Under the pieces are notes generated by a model. That model searched no databases, had not been told where the DNA came from, and worked only from the letters and a program-made list of their open reading frames with translations. A stretch of 12,641 nucleotides of DNA, from the NCBI GenBank assembly GCA_021775385.1, contig JAJFHW010000172.1, positions 1-12,641 of the forward strand. Direction: 5' to 3'. Shown one piece after another: positions 1 to 6,417 of the stretch; position 1 is the first letter of the stretch, and each line of letters begins with the position of its first letter. The DNA comes from Hyphomicrobiales bacterium. Lineage in GTDB: Bacteria; Pseudomonadota; Alphaproteobacteria; Rhizobiales; HXMU1428-3. Position numbers and translations under genes: made by a program.

Positions 1-891
1 TTTGATTTTCACACCGTTCTTTTCAACATTTTCTTTCAAAACATCATGCTGAATTGCTTCGCCTTCAGCGTAACTATCTGCCATTGAGGCTTTACATGCA
101 TTTTCAAGAATTGCTTTGTGTTGACCTGACATGCCGTCCCAAACTTTTTTGTTTACAAGAAGTTCGAAGATGGTTGATTGTTGGTGCCAGCCAGGGAAGT
201 AGTTGTATTTTACCAGTTTGTGAAAACCTAGAAGCTTATCGATTGCAGGCATAGAAAACTCTGTTGCATCGATTGCTCCTTTTTCAAGTGCTGGGAAAAT
301 GTCGCTGCCCGGGAGAAGAGATGTTGCAACGCCAAGTTTTTGCATCACTTTACCACCAAGACCAAAGAAACGCATTTTCAAGCCTTTAAGATCTTCTGGT
401 TTGTTGATTTCTTTAGCAAACCAGCCGGATGTTTCAGGAGCGATAATGGCACATGGTAAAACTTTCACATTGTAGCCGTTTTTATCGTACATTTCTTGAT
501 ATAATTTTAGGCCGTTACCGTAATACATCCAAGCCATGTATTCGCCAGTTTCAGGACCGAAAGGAACTGCAGAGAAAAGTGATGCTGCGGGCATTTTGCC
601 TGACCAGTAACCAGCTGTTGCATAGCCTGAATTAATTTTACCTGATGAAACTGTATCTAGGATTTCAAAAGCTTTTACGAGTTTGCCTGGCTCGTAAACT
701 TTCATTTTTAATGAGCCGCCAGACATGCGGTCGAGCTCTTTTGCTACTCTTGGTATTGGTGACCCAAGACCAGGAAGTGCGCTTTTAAAAGCAATTGGTG
801 TTTTGAGTAGTAATTTGTCTGCAGCTGTTGCTACAGGTGCAAACGATACTGCAGCTATTGATGCTGCAAGAGCTATGATAGATTTTTTCAT
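1..891 (-). CDS. TRAP transporter solute-binding protein, DctP/TakP type (C-terminus outside window)
   Basis: Periplasmic receptor of a TRAP transporter, which captures an organic acid and delivers it to the QM membrane subunits. The 297 codons seen start at an ATG preceded by a perfect GGAGGA with a 3-base gap to the start. Residues 1-23 form a signal peptide with probable cleavage at VATA|AD. Arg174 in LKGLKMRFFGLGG is at the position of the arginine that salt-bridges substrate carboxylates in DctP proteins. The segment FPALEKGAIDATEF (199-212), followed by KLLGFHKLVKYNYFPGW (219-235), resembles the alpha-keto acid/lactate receptors (TakP branch) rather than C4-dicarboxylate receptors. The frame is open to base 1, so the last residues are missing, and dctQ/dctM-like genes would be expected to the left. 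The divergent GntR at 1192 is its probable regulator. Family assignment is strong; substrate is inferred. Confidence 0.9.
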   Translation of the reverse strand, partial: MKKSIIALAASIAAVSFAPVATAADKLLLKTPIAFKSALPGLGSPIPRVAKELDRMSGGSLKMKVYEPGKLVKAFEILDTVSSGKINSGYATAGYWSGKMPAASLFSAVPFGPETGEYMAWMYYGNGLKLYQEMYDKNGYNVKVLPCAIIAPETSGWFAKEINKPEDLKGLKMRFFGLGGKVMQKLGVATSLLPGSDIFPALEKGAIDATEFSMPAIDKLLGFHKLVKYNYFPGWHQQSTIFELLVNKKVWDGMSGQHKAILENACKASMADSYAEGEAIQHDVLKENVEKNGVKIK

Positions 892-971
892 GATTCCTCC
901 ACGACATTTAATCTTCACTAAGCTTTTTTCATATTTATGTTTCATTGTTTTAAAAGCTTGTGAGTGGTGGT

Positions 972-1000
972 ATATTAAGTTTACCAGTAGAATAGTTCAA
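972..1000 (-). promoter_or_regulatory. Candidate sigma70 promoter of the TRAP receptor gene
   Basis: Read on the minus strand, TTGAAC (1000-995), a 17-base spacer and TAATAT (977-972) form a plausible -35/-10 pair. Transcription would start near 965 and give a leader of about 75 bases. The spacer contains ACTGGTAAA (988-980), the complement of the 9-mer that overlaps the start point of the divergent regulator promoter. Confidence 0.5.
980..988. promoter_or_regulatory. TTTACCAGT, putative operator half-site 1
   Basis: Nine bases identical to 1166-1174, in the same orientation on the plus strand. With TGGTA at 968-972 it forms a loose inverted repeat TGGTA-N9-TACCA (968-986). FCD/GntR regulators commonly bind TGGT/ACCA arms, but with a 3-base centre, so the spacing here is not canonical. 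Its place between -35 and -10 of the receptor promoter would suit repression. Confidence 0.4.
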
Positions 1001-1132
1001 TGTTTTTTTCTAAAATTTATTGATATTTATTAATCGTTTGCATTAAAATTCATATAAAACAATATGTTATTAGTTTTGTTGTAAGTATTTATCGGTATGA
1101 AAAATTTTGCTGTAAATTGATTGGTGAAACTT

Positions 1133-1161
1133 TTGCAATTAATCTCTATATATTTTATAAT
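1133..1161 (+). promoter_or_regulatory. Promoter of the GntR regulator gene at 1192
   Basis: TTGCAA (1133-1138), a 17-base spacer and a perfect TATAAT (1156-1161) lie 30 bases upstream of the ATG. The predicted start point near 1168 falls inside TTTACCAGT (1166-1174), as expected for autoregulation. The -10 is also inside a perfect AT inverted repeat ATTTTAT-A-ATAAAAT (1152-1166), which could be chance in such AT-rich DNA. TGGTGAAACTT (1122-1132), just upstream of the -35, matches the FadR-type TNGTNNNACNA with one mismatch. Apart from these sites the 892-1191 gap holds nothing I recognise. Confidence 0.6.
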
Positions 1162-1165
1162 AAAA

Positions 1166-1174
1166 TTTACCAGT
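1166..1174. promoter_or_regulatory. TTTACCAGT, putative operator half-site 2
   Basis: Second copy of the 9-mer at 980-988, placed on the predicted transcription start of the regulator gene. Sharing an exact 9-mer between two divergent promoters is the main evidence. It lacks a clear inverted partner. Confidence 0.4.
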
Positions 1175-1191
1175 TATGAGGTTGATGTTAA

Positions 1192-1974
1192 ATGAAAAAA
1201 AAATCTGCTATTTTTGAACCGATTGACCACGAGACGGTGGTTGATTCAGTTGCAAATCAAATTGAAAATTTGATTGTTACTGGCGTTCTTAAGGAAGGGG
1301 CCAAGCTACCTTCTGAGCGTGAAATGGCAGATGATATGGATGTGTCTCGCCCCAAAGTTCGTGAAGCTTTACAACGATTAGAAGAGTTGAAACTCATCGT
1401 TGTAAAGCATGGTGAAGGGTCTTTTGTTGCACCGATCATTGGTTCTGCGATGAACCCAGCTTTGATCAATTTGATTTCTCGAAATCCTGCTGCTTTTTAT
1501 GATTACCTTGAATATCGCCGTGAGCAAGAAGCCTTTGCGGCTCGCCTGGCGGCAAAGCGGGCTACCAGTTCTGACAAAGAAATCATTGCTAATATATTGG
1601 GAGAGCATGAACGTGCTCATTTGGCAGGCGAAGATAAGGCTTCTAAAAAAGCTGATATAGGTTTTCATGCTGCGATTGTTGATGCTAGTCACAATACTAT
1701 GATGATCCATACTATGGCGTCTATTTATGAGCTTACTCATAGAGGTGTGTTTTATAACCCTGATTTTTTATTGGCTGTTGTTGGTAGTGGGGATGAGCTT
1801 GTTCTCCAACATAAAGAAATTGGTCATGCGGTTTTGGAAGGACGAGCAGATGATGCTGGTCAAGCTGCGTGGGATCATCTTGATTTTGTTGAACGTTGCT
1901 TTAGAAAAAGTAATGAAAATTTACGGCGGGAGTTTTTATCACAAAAACGGTTGGCTGCTGTTTCTAATTGTTAG
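1192..1974 (+). CDS. FCD-family GntR transcriptional regulator (FadR subfamily)
   Basis: DNA-binding regulator of 260 residues, normal for the FadR subfamily. Residues 15-80 are the winged helix: KLPSEREMADDMDVSRPKVR (39-58) contains the recognition helix region, and HGEGSFVAP (73-81) is the wing. Residues 100-235 form the FCD ligand domain. Asp155, His159, His207 and His229 match the Asp/His set that binds a metal and a carboxylate ligand in FCD proteins. ATG is preceded by GAGG at 1178-1181. It is divergent from the TRAP receptor gene, so control of organic acid uptake is the likely job, with the imported acid or its product as ligand. PdhR- or LldR-like roles fit equally; the sequence does not name the effector. 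Confidence 0.92.
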   Translation: MKKKSAIFEPIDHETVVDSVANQIENLIVTGVLKEGAKLPSEREMADDMDVSRPKVREALQRLEELKLIVVKHGEGSFVAPIIGSAMNPALINLISRNPAAFYDYLEYRREQEAFAARLAAKRATSSDKEIIANILGEHERAHLAGEDKASKKADIGFHAAIVDASHNTMMIHTMASIYELTHRGVFYNPDFLLAVVGSGDELVLQHKEIGHAVLEGRADDAGQAAWDHLDFVERCFRKSNENLRREFLSQKRLAAVSNC

Positions 1975-2000
1975 TGTTTAATTTTTCAATTTGTTTTTAT

Positions 2001-2040
2001 ATAAGCCTAATTCATTAATTATGAATTGGGCTTATTTTTT
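2001..2040 (+). terminator. Rho-independent terminator after the GntR gene at 1192
   Basis: ATAAGCCTAATTCAT (2001-2015) pairs with ATGAATTGGGCTTAT (2021-2035) around a 5-base loop, with one G-U pair, and runs into a T tract to 2040. It has a plus-direction T tract only, although the minus-strand gene also ends a few bases away at 2046. Confidence 0.85.
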
Positions 2041-2045
2041 ATGGG

Positions 2046-3134
2046 CTAGTTAACTGTGGCTTTGGCTTTTATGATTCTTTTGTAAGCTTTCTCAATTTTC
2101 TCTGGTGCAATTTTTCCTTCATCAATTGCTTTGGAAATTAAAGCAATTGTTTTGGATGGAAGGCTAGGGTCTGGTTTTCTTGAATTTGAAATCATTAGAA
2201 TATCAACACCAGCGTTAACGGCACGAATGATTGTGTTTTTGTAACTATAGTTTTTAGCAATAGCTCCCATTTGCAAATCATCCGAGATTACTAATCCTGA
2301 GTAATTCAATTTTTTTCGTAACAAGCCTGAAATTGCTGGTTTTGAAATTGAGACAGGAACACCATCACTTGCTATGCGACTATGGATAAGGTGACCGGGC
2401 ATAATTGCTGGAGCATCACCGGACTTTATGAGTTGATCAAATGGATCTAACTCTTTGTTTTTCCATGTTTTTGAGATGTTCACAAAACCTTCGTGGCTGT
2501 CACCTATGCTTGAGCCATGGCCGGGGAAATGTTTTAGCACTGTTATGATGCCGGCTTCTTTATGAGCTTTCACAAAGGCTCTTGCAAATTCGGTTACTTT
2601 TTTAGGATCTGCGCTGTAAGCTCTGTTCCATTTTGCGATTACCGGATTTCTTGGATTGACTAGTAAGTCAACCACGGGGCCCAGGTTCATATTAAAGCCA
2701 GCATTTTTACTAATGGAAGCTAATTTTTTATAAGTTGATTTGGCCTGCGCTGGGGACTGTCTTTTTGCGACTGACCTGGCAGATGGGATTGATGGGTAGC
2801 CCAGTTTTCGCCCTAACCTTTGAACGGAGCCGCCCTCCATATCGAGGGCGATAAATAGCTTTTTATTCCCTGAAGCATTTTTGAAAAGCGATGTGAGTTG
2901 TTTAACTGAAGATTTGCTTTTGAAATTATACCCAAGAAAAACGACTGATCCCACTTGTCCTTTTTTTATTTGATTGGCTAACCTCTTAGCACTTGTTCCA
3001 TTTGCACTTCCACCTTGGAAGCCCATCATCAACATTTGACCGATCATTTGATTGCGATCAGCGGCATTGGCATTGGAAGAAAATAGGCTAAAATAAAAGA
3101 GAACTGCTAATGTGATTTTACTTATGGATTTCAC
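2046..3134 (-). CDS. nagZ: Exported GH3 beta-N-acetylhexosaminidase, NagZ-like
   Basis: Glycoside hydrolase that removes terminal GlcNAc from muropeptides. The NagZ signature KHFPGHGSSIGDSH is at 201-214, with Asp212 and His214 as the expected acid/base dyad. ISDDLQMGAI (283-292) holds the nucleophile, by family alignment Asp285. LDMEGGSVQRL (97-107) and GPVVDLLVN (152-160) are conserved barrel segments. Length, 362, is normal once the leader is counted. Residues 1-24 are a clear signal peptide (cleavage near NANA|AD), whereas the well-known enterobacterial NagZ is cytoplasmic. The start is GTG, with AGGGA eight bases upstream; an ATG at this position is absent and the signal peptide begins here. 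It follows the lytic transglycosylase gene by 33 bases, so the two are probably one transcript for periplasmic peptidoglycan turnover. Confidence 0.9.
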   Translation of the reverse strand: MKSISKITLAVLFYFSLFSSNANAADRNQMIGQMLMMGFQGGSANGTSAKRLANQIKKGQVGSVVFLGYNFKSKSSVKQLTSLFKNASGNKKLFIALDMEGGSVQRLGRKLGYPSIPSARSVAKRQSPAQAKSTYKKLASISKNAGFNMNLGPVVDLLVNPRNPVIAKWNRAYSADPKKVTEFARAFVKAHKEAGIITVLKHFPGHGSSIGDSHEGFVNISKTWKNKELDPFDQLIKSGDAPAIMPGHLIHSRIASDGVPVSISKPAISGLLRKKLNYSGLVISDDLQMGAIAKNYSYKNTIIRAVNAGVDILMISNSRKPDPSLPSKTIALISKAIDEGKIAPEKIEKAYKRIIKAKATVN

Positions 3135-3167
3135 GGGTTTTGTCCCTGTAATATATTGTATTGCAAT

Positions 3168-3980
3168 TTATTTCGCTAATTGATCTGCCAGACGAGAAAT
3201 GGTTTTTTGATAAACACTGGCTTTATTCCACTTAGAGATGACTTCATAGTTATTTGATCCAGGTTTCCAGCCTTGGCCGGCTTTCCAACCATTACCTTTG
3301 AACCAAGCGGCTGTTGAGGCTAATACATCAGGGACTGAACGATAGAGATCAATTTTTTTATTTCCATCAAAATCAATGGCATAGTCGACAAAACGGGTAG
3401 CAAGAAACTGAGTTTGTCCAATTTCACCCGCCCAAGCACCGCGCATTTGTTTGCGGGTTAGGTGACCATCTTCGATAATTTTTATAGCGGCTATTAGTTC
3501 TGCTGTGAAAAAATCTGACCGACGGCAATCATATGAAAGGGTAGCTAGTGAGCTCATGATATCTTTTTTGCCCATGAATGTTCCAAAGGCTGTTTCTAAA
3601 CCCCAAATTGAGGTGAGGAGTGGGGCTGGTACGCCATATTTTTTTTCTACGCGTTTGAATGTTTTAGCATAGCGTTTCATTTTTTTGCGGCCAATACGCA
3701 CCATGCCTTTCGTGCGACGTTTGTAAAAAACATCGAAGCTTTGTTTGAATGATTTTTGGCCTCTGTCTAAACGGATGACTTTATGGCTGTATTTTACACC
3801 TTGGAACGAGGCGTTGAGGGCACGATTTGAAAAGCCTTTTGCCTTCATCTCTTTTTTAAAGTCTGCTTTCCAGCTGTTGAAGCCTTTTGATGTCTTGCCA
3901 CATGTTCTGGCTGATGCCATTGTTGTGGTTGAGATTAAAAGACTTAGAATGAAACTTAGTACAAGAAAAAAACGTACCAT
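3168..3980 (-). CDS. Lytic murein transglycosylase, GH103 (MltB-like, SLT_2)
   Basis: Periplasmic enzyme that cleaves the MurNAc-GlcNAc bond and leaves 1,6-anhydroMurNAc. The protein is 270 residues. Residues 1-24 are a signal peptide (ASA|RT) with no lipobox, so it is probably soluble, unlike lipoprotein MltB. The catalytic glutamate is Glu129 in IWGLETAFG (125-133). GEIGQTQFLATRF (185-197) and YAIDFDGNKKIDLY (200-213) are the conserved GH103 segments. A C-terminal peptidoglycan-binding domain, present in some longer relatives, is absent. Cys27 and Cys152 could form a disulfide. The mature N-terminal third is very rich in Lys and Arg, which may help it bind the wall. ATG is preceded by GGGGT. 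It leads a two-gene unit with the NagZ-like gene. Confidence 0.92.
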   Translation of the reverse strand: MVRFFLVLSFILSLLISTTTMASARTCGKTSKGFNSWKADFKKEMKAKGFSNRALNASFQGVKYSHKVIRLDRGQKSFKQSFDVFYKRRTKGMVRIGRKKMKRYAKTFKRVEKKYGVPAPLLTSIWGLETAFGTFMGKKDIMSSLATLSYDCRRSDFFTAELIAAIKIIEDGHLTRKQMRGAWAGEIGQTQFLATRFVDYAIDFDGNKKIDLYRSVPDVLASTAAWFKGNGWKAGQGWKPGSNNYEVISKWNKASVYQKTISRLADQLAK

Positions 3981-4254
3981 TTGATACCCCTATATAGCTT
4001 AATTGGCCTTTATTAATTTGGACTTTATATATGGCCTGTATTTATCGTTTTGGTTGAGCCAACTTTAAGTGAATTAGATTTCTTTCGCAACAGCTAGCAA
4101 GGTGCTATTTTTAAGGCTCTATGGATAAGTTATGGCTCTATTTGTTGGGTTTTATTAACGGTAGGTTGACTTGGAAATAAGGCGTTTTTAGTGTGAGTTG
4201 TTGCCTTATTTCCCTGAGAATTTTCGTCTATGGTTTTGTGATGCTTGATGTTTT
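3981..4254. other. Intergenic region between lldD-like and transglycosylase genes
   Basis: This 274-base gap lies upstream of the transglycosylase gene and downstream of the dehydrogenase gene, both on the minus strand. It holds the 11-bp inverted repeat at 4173-4213, a direct repeat GGCTCTAT (4115-4122 and 4134-4141, period 19), and TTGG-N5-CCAA (4050-4062). I found no convincing -35/-10 pair for the transglycosylase gene, although AT-rich -10-like stretches occur near 3991-3997 and 4026-4032. No coding frame with a ribosome binding site is evident. Confidence 0.5.
4173..4213. repeat. Perfect 11-bp inverted repeat, 19-base loop
   Basis: GGAAATAAGGC (4173-4183) and GCCTTATTTCC (4203-4213) are exact complements. 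The repeat starts 42 bases past the stop of the dehydrogenase gene. Neither side continues into a T tract, so a standard intrinsic terminator is not supported. It may be an mRNA 3' stem, a factor-assisted terminator or a protein site. Confidence 0.6.
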
Positions 4255-5406
4255 TTAATTTCTGAACCTTAGATTTTTTCTTGATAGTTGATTTATAGTT
4301 TGGCAGCCCATAAGCATCATGTCGCGTTCTATCTCGTCTTTAAATAACTCTAAGGCGCGTTCTACACCAGGTTGACCAGCTGCTGCGAGGGCGTAGAGAT
4401 ATAATCGTCCGCCAGCACAGGCCTTGGCACCAAGTGATAATGCTTTTAGGACATGTGTGCCTCTTTGAATGCCGCTATCAAAGATGACATCTATTTTATC
4501 CCCGACGGCGTCTACAATTTCAGCTAATTGATCAAAGGATGAGCGAGATCCATCGAGTTGGCGTCCGCCATGGTTTGAGACAATGATGCCGGTTGCTCCA
4601 ATATCGACAGCTTTTCGGGCATCTTCAATGCTCATGATACCTTTTAAACAGAACTCACCATCCCACTTTTTACAAATATCTTCTGCATCTTGCCATGACA
4701 TAGATTGATCGAGCATTGTTTTGAAATAGTTACTCACTGAGATTGCTATGTCTGTGCCTTGATCAACGTGATTTTCTAATTGAGGAAGGCTGAATTTTTC
4801 ATGGGTGAAATGATTGATGGCCCAGGTAGGGTGAGTGGCAAAGCTTATGAGGCTTTGCAATGTTAGTTTTGGCGGGGAGGTGAAGCCTGTTACCACATCT
4901 CTTTCTCGATTTCCGCCTGTTATTGAATCCACCGTTAGAGTGAGTACATCAAAATTTGCTACTTTTGCGCGCTCTATCATTGCATCATTTAACCCTCTAT
5001 CTTTGTGGAAATAGAGTTGGAACATTTTAGGCGTGTCTATTAGTTCTGAGATTTCTTCAATGCTTACGGTGCCTAAAGATGAGACTCCAAACATTGTATT
5101 GTTTTTTTGCGCAGCCTTAGCAACGGCTCTTTCGCCATCATGATGAAAAAGCCTTTGTAGGGCTGTTGGGGCGCAGAATAATGGCATATCGATTTTACGG
5201 CCGAAGATGGTTGTGCTCATATCAATTTTTTTGATGCCTGCTAAAACATTTGGGACTAGGTCGCAGTCTTCGAAGGCGGTTGTGTTGCGTTTATAGGTAG
5301 TTTCATCTTCGGCGGCACCATCAATGTAGTGAAAAATTGGAGAGGGTAATTTCTGTTTTGCCAGTGTTCTAAAGTCTTGGAAATTATGACATTTTGAGAG
5401 GCGCAT
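4255..5406 (-). CDS. lldD: FMN-dependent alpha-hydroxy acid dehydrogenase, L-lactate dehydrogenase (LldD) type
   Basis: Flavoenzyme of the LldD/glycolate oxidase family that oxidises a 2-hydroxy acid, most likely L-lactate to pyruvate, and passes electrons to the respiratory chain. The 383 residues match the family. Visible landmarks: HYIDGAAEDE (26-35) with active-site Tyr27; FMN-contacting MFQLYF (128-133); LTVD (157-160); catalytic Lys255 in FCLKGI; His279 and Arg282 in SNHGGRQLDGS (277-287), the base and the substrate arginine; phosphate binding by FDSGIQRGTHVLKAL (309-323) and GGRLYLYALAAAGQPGV (332-348). The DSG form of the phosphate loop is also found in E. coli LldD. ATG follows GAAGGA (5418-5413). 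The divergent FCD regulator at 5516 supports a lactate or related 2-hydroxy acid role. Glycolate or mandelate cannot be excluded from motifs alone. Confidence 0.88.
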   Translation of the reverse strand: MRLSKCHNFQDFRTLAKQKLPSPIFHYIDGAAEDETTYKRNTTAFEDCDLVPNVLAGIKKIDMSTTIFGRKIDMPLFCAPTALQRLFHHDGERAVAKAAQKNNTMFGVSSLGTVSIEEISELIDTPKMFQLYFHKDRGLNDAMIERAKVANFDVLTLTVDSITGGNRERDVVTGFTSPPKLTLQSLISFATHPTWAINHFTHEKFSLPQLENHVDQGTDIAISVSNYFKTMLDQSMSWQDAEDICKKWDGEFCLKGIMSIEDARKAVDIGATGIIVSNHGGRQLDGSRSSFDQLAEIVDAVGDKIDVIFDSGIQRGTHVLKALSLGAKACAGGRLYLYALAAAGQPGVERALELFKDEIERDMMLMGCQTINQLSRKNLRFRN

Positions 5407-5455
5407 TACTTATCCTTCAAATGTAGGGTTTAATATATTTTCATTTTTGGTATGG

Positions 5456-5491
5456 TGGTATTATCAATTATTTGGTATAATGGTCATACCA
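5456..5491. promoter_or_regulatory. Two FadR-type operators 25 bp apart between lldD and its regulator
   Basis: TGGTCATACCA (5481-5491) is an exact match to the TGGTNNNACCA core bound by FadR/PdhR-type FCD regulators. TGGTATTATCA (5456-5466) matches with one changed base, exactly 25 bp upstream. The surrounding 25 bases also repeat imperfectly, for example TTTGGTAT at 5446-5453 and 5471-5478. A wider inverted repeat TTGGTAT-N7-ATACCAA (5472-5492) covers the regulator's -10. They lie 50 to 85 bp upstream of the dehydrogenase start and are placed to control both genes. Confidence 0.7.
5473..5481 (+). promoter_or_regulatory. Extended -10 promoter TGGTATAAT of the regulator gene at 5516
   Basis: TGG directly before a perfect TATAAT (5476-5481) is a full extended -10 element (TGN-TATAAT). 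No good -35 stands at 17 bases, which such promoters do not need. The expected start near 5488 gives a leader of about 28 bases to GTG 5516, and lies inside the operator, which implies autorepression. Confidence 0.65.
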
Positions 5492-5515
5492 ATTTTTTAT
5501 AGGAGAAGCAAGCCT

Positions 5516-6307
5516 GTGTCTTTTGCCCCTTTTGCCCCTTTTATCCCTGTAGTCGCGCCGAATATTACGGCTGCGATTATTGCTCAAATTCGAGAGTTAA
5601 TTGCCTCAGATGTGTTGCAACCTGGGGACCAACTCCCTGGAGAGAGAGAGTTGGCTGTTCGGATGGATGTTTCGAGAACATCTATTCGAAGCGCGTTGCA
5701 GGCTTTAGTGACAGAGGGTCTGTTAGTTTCTCGGCATGGGTCTGGTTTTAAAGTTTCGACTTCTATTGGACGCTCTCTTTCTGATCCGCTTTTAAATCTA
5801 CTAGAAAGTTCAGATGATGCTATTTCTGATTATTTGAGATTTCGAATGCTAATCGAAGGTGAGAGTGTTTCTGAGGTTGCTAGTTCAGCAAGTGGTGAAG
5901 AAAAAAAGGAAATACGTCGTTTGCATGAAATGATGTGCGATGCGTTTGAATGTGGTGAGTATTCTAAAATTAGCGCTCTTGATACGGATTTTCATATGGC
6001 TATTTTGGAAGCTACGGGTAATTTTGTGACCATACAAGTTGCGCGATCTTTGCAGGATGTGTTGAGCCACGCTATTGAACAAAGTCACTTGTATTTTCTT
6101 AATGATGCTAAAGAGTTAAAAGTTATTCTTAGACAACATGAGGACATTGTTCGATCTATTGAAGATGGATCTTCTAGTAAAGCGAAACGGGCTTTGTTAA
6201 AACATCTAGAATATCAAGAGATGCTTTGGAATAAGAAGCAAGACTTGGATCGGCGGGATAAATTATCTGAGAAGAGAAAATCATGGTCACTAGAGGTTAA
6301 AAGGTGA
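5516..6307 (+). CDS. FCD-family GntR transcriptional regulator, LldR/PdhR-like
   Basis: Regulator of 263 residues from GTG 5516. A longer frame back to TTG 5447 was rejected: it would run through the extended -10 and the operators, while GTG has AGGAG (5501-5505) ten bases upstream. Residues 16-80 are the winged helix: QLPGERELAVRMDVSRTSIR (39-58) contains the recognition region, then the wing HGSGFKV (74-80). Residues 103-235 are the FCD domain; Asp156, His160, His208 and His230 fit its metal/ligand set. The N-terminus carries a three-unit tripeptide FAP-FAP-FIP encoded by a 9-bp tandem repeat (5521-5547). Divergent placement next to the LldD-like gene and the operators between them make it the probable lactate- or hydroxyacid-responsive regulator of that gene. 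Confidence 0.9.
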   Translation: MSFAPFAPFIPVVAPNITAAIIAQIRELIASDVLQPGDQLPGERELAVRMDVSRTSIRSALQALVTEGLLVSRHGSGFKVSTSIGRSLSDPLLNLLESSDDAISDYLRFRMLIEGESVSEVASSASGEEKKEIRRLHEMMCDAFECGEYSKISALDTDFHMAILEATGNFVTIQVARSLQDVLSHAIEQSHLYFLNDAKELKVILRQHEDIVRSIEDGSSSKAKRALLKHLEYQEMLWNKKQDLDRRDKLSEKRKSWSLEVKR

Positions 6308-6358
6308 GTGGGCTGTTTTCTTACACGAAATTTTGAATGGTATTGTGTCTTTTGTGCT

Positions 6359-6383
6359 TGCGTATATGTGCATATGCGCATAT
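6359..6383. repeat. 25-base alternating purine-pyrimidine tract with overlapping palindromes
   Basis: Every base from 6359 to 6383 alternates pyrimidine and purine. It contains two 8-base units, ATATGTGC (6364-6371) and ATATGCGC (6372-6379), then ATAT, giving ATATG-TG-CATAT (6364-6375) and the perfect palindrome ATATGCGCATAT (6372-6383). It lies 34 to 58 bases upstream of the DsrE-like gene, where an operator would be expected. The rest of 6308-6417 shows no clear promoter or terminator for the upstream regulator gene. Confidence 0.5.
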
Positions 6384-6417
6384 TCATGAGTAATACATTG
6401 TTATCAGGAGCTCTTTT

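Noticed and set aside
725..1033. Plus-strand 102-codon frame
   Set aside because: It lies opposite the TRAP receptor signal peptide and the promoter region, with a tail of AT-rich intergenic DNA and no protein family features.
1152..1166. ATTTTAT-A-ATAAAAT as an operator of the first GntR gene
   Set aside because: Composed only of A and T around a -10; expected by chance in this AT-rich gap.
3745..3984. Plus-strand 79-codon frame
   Set aside because: Antisense to the transglycosylase signal peptide and N-terminal region; no ribosome site.
4101..4141. Repeats GGTGCTAT and GGCTCTAT (x2) as an iteron or operator array
   Set aside because: Spacing is irregular (14 and 19 bases) and only two copies are exact.
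5447..5515. TTG-initiated 23-residue N-terminal extension of the second GntR protein
   Set aside because: It overlaps the extended -10 and both operators, has no ribosome site and adds aromatic-rich residues absent from the family.
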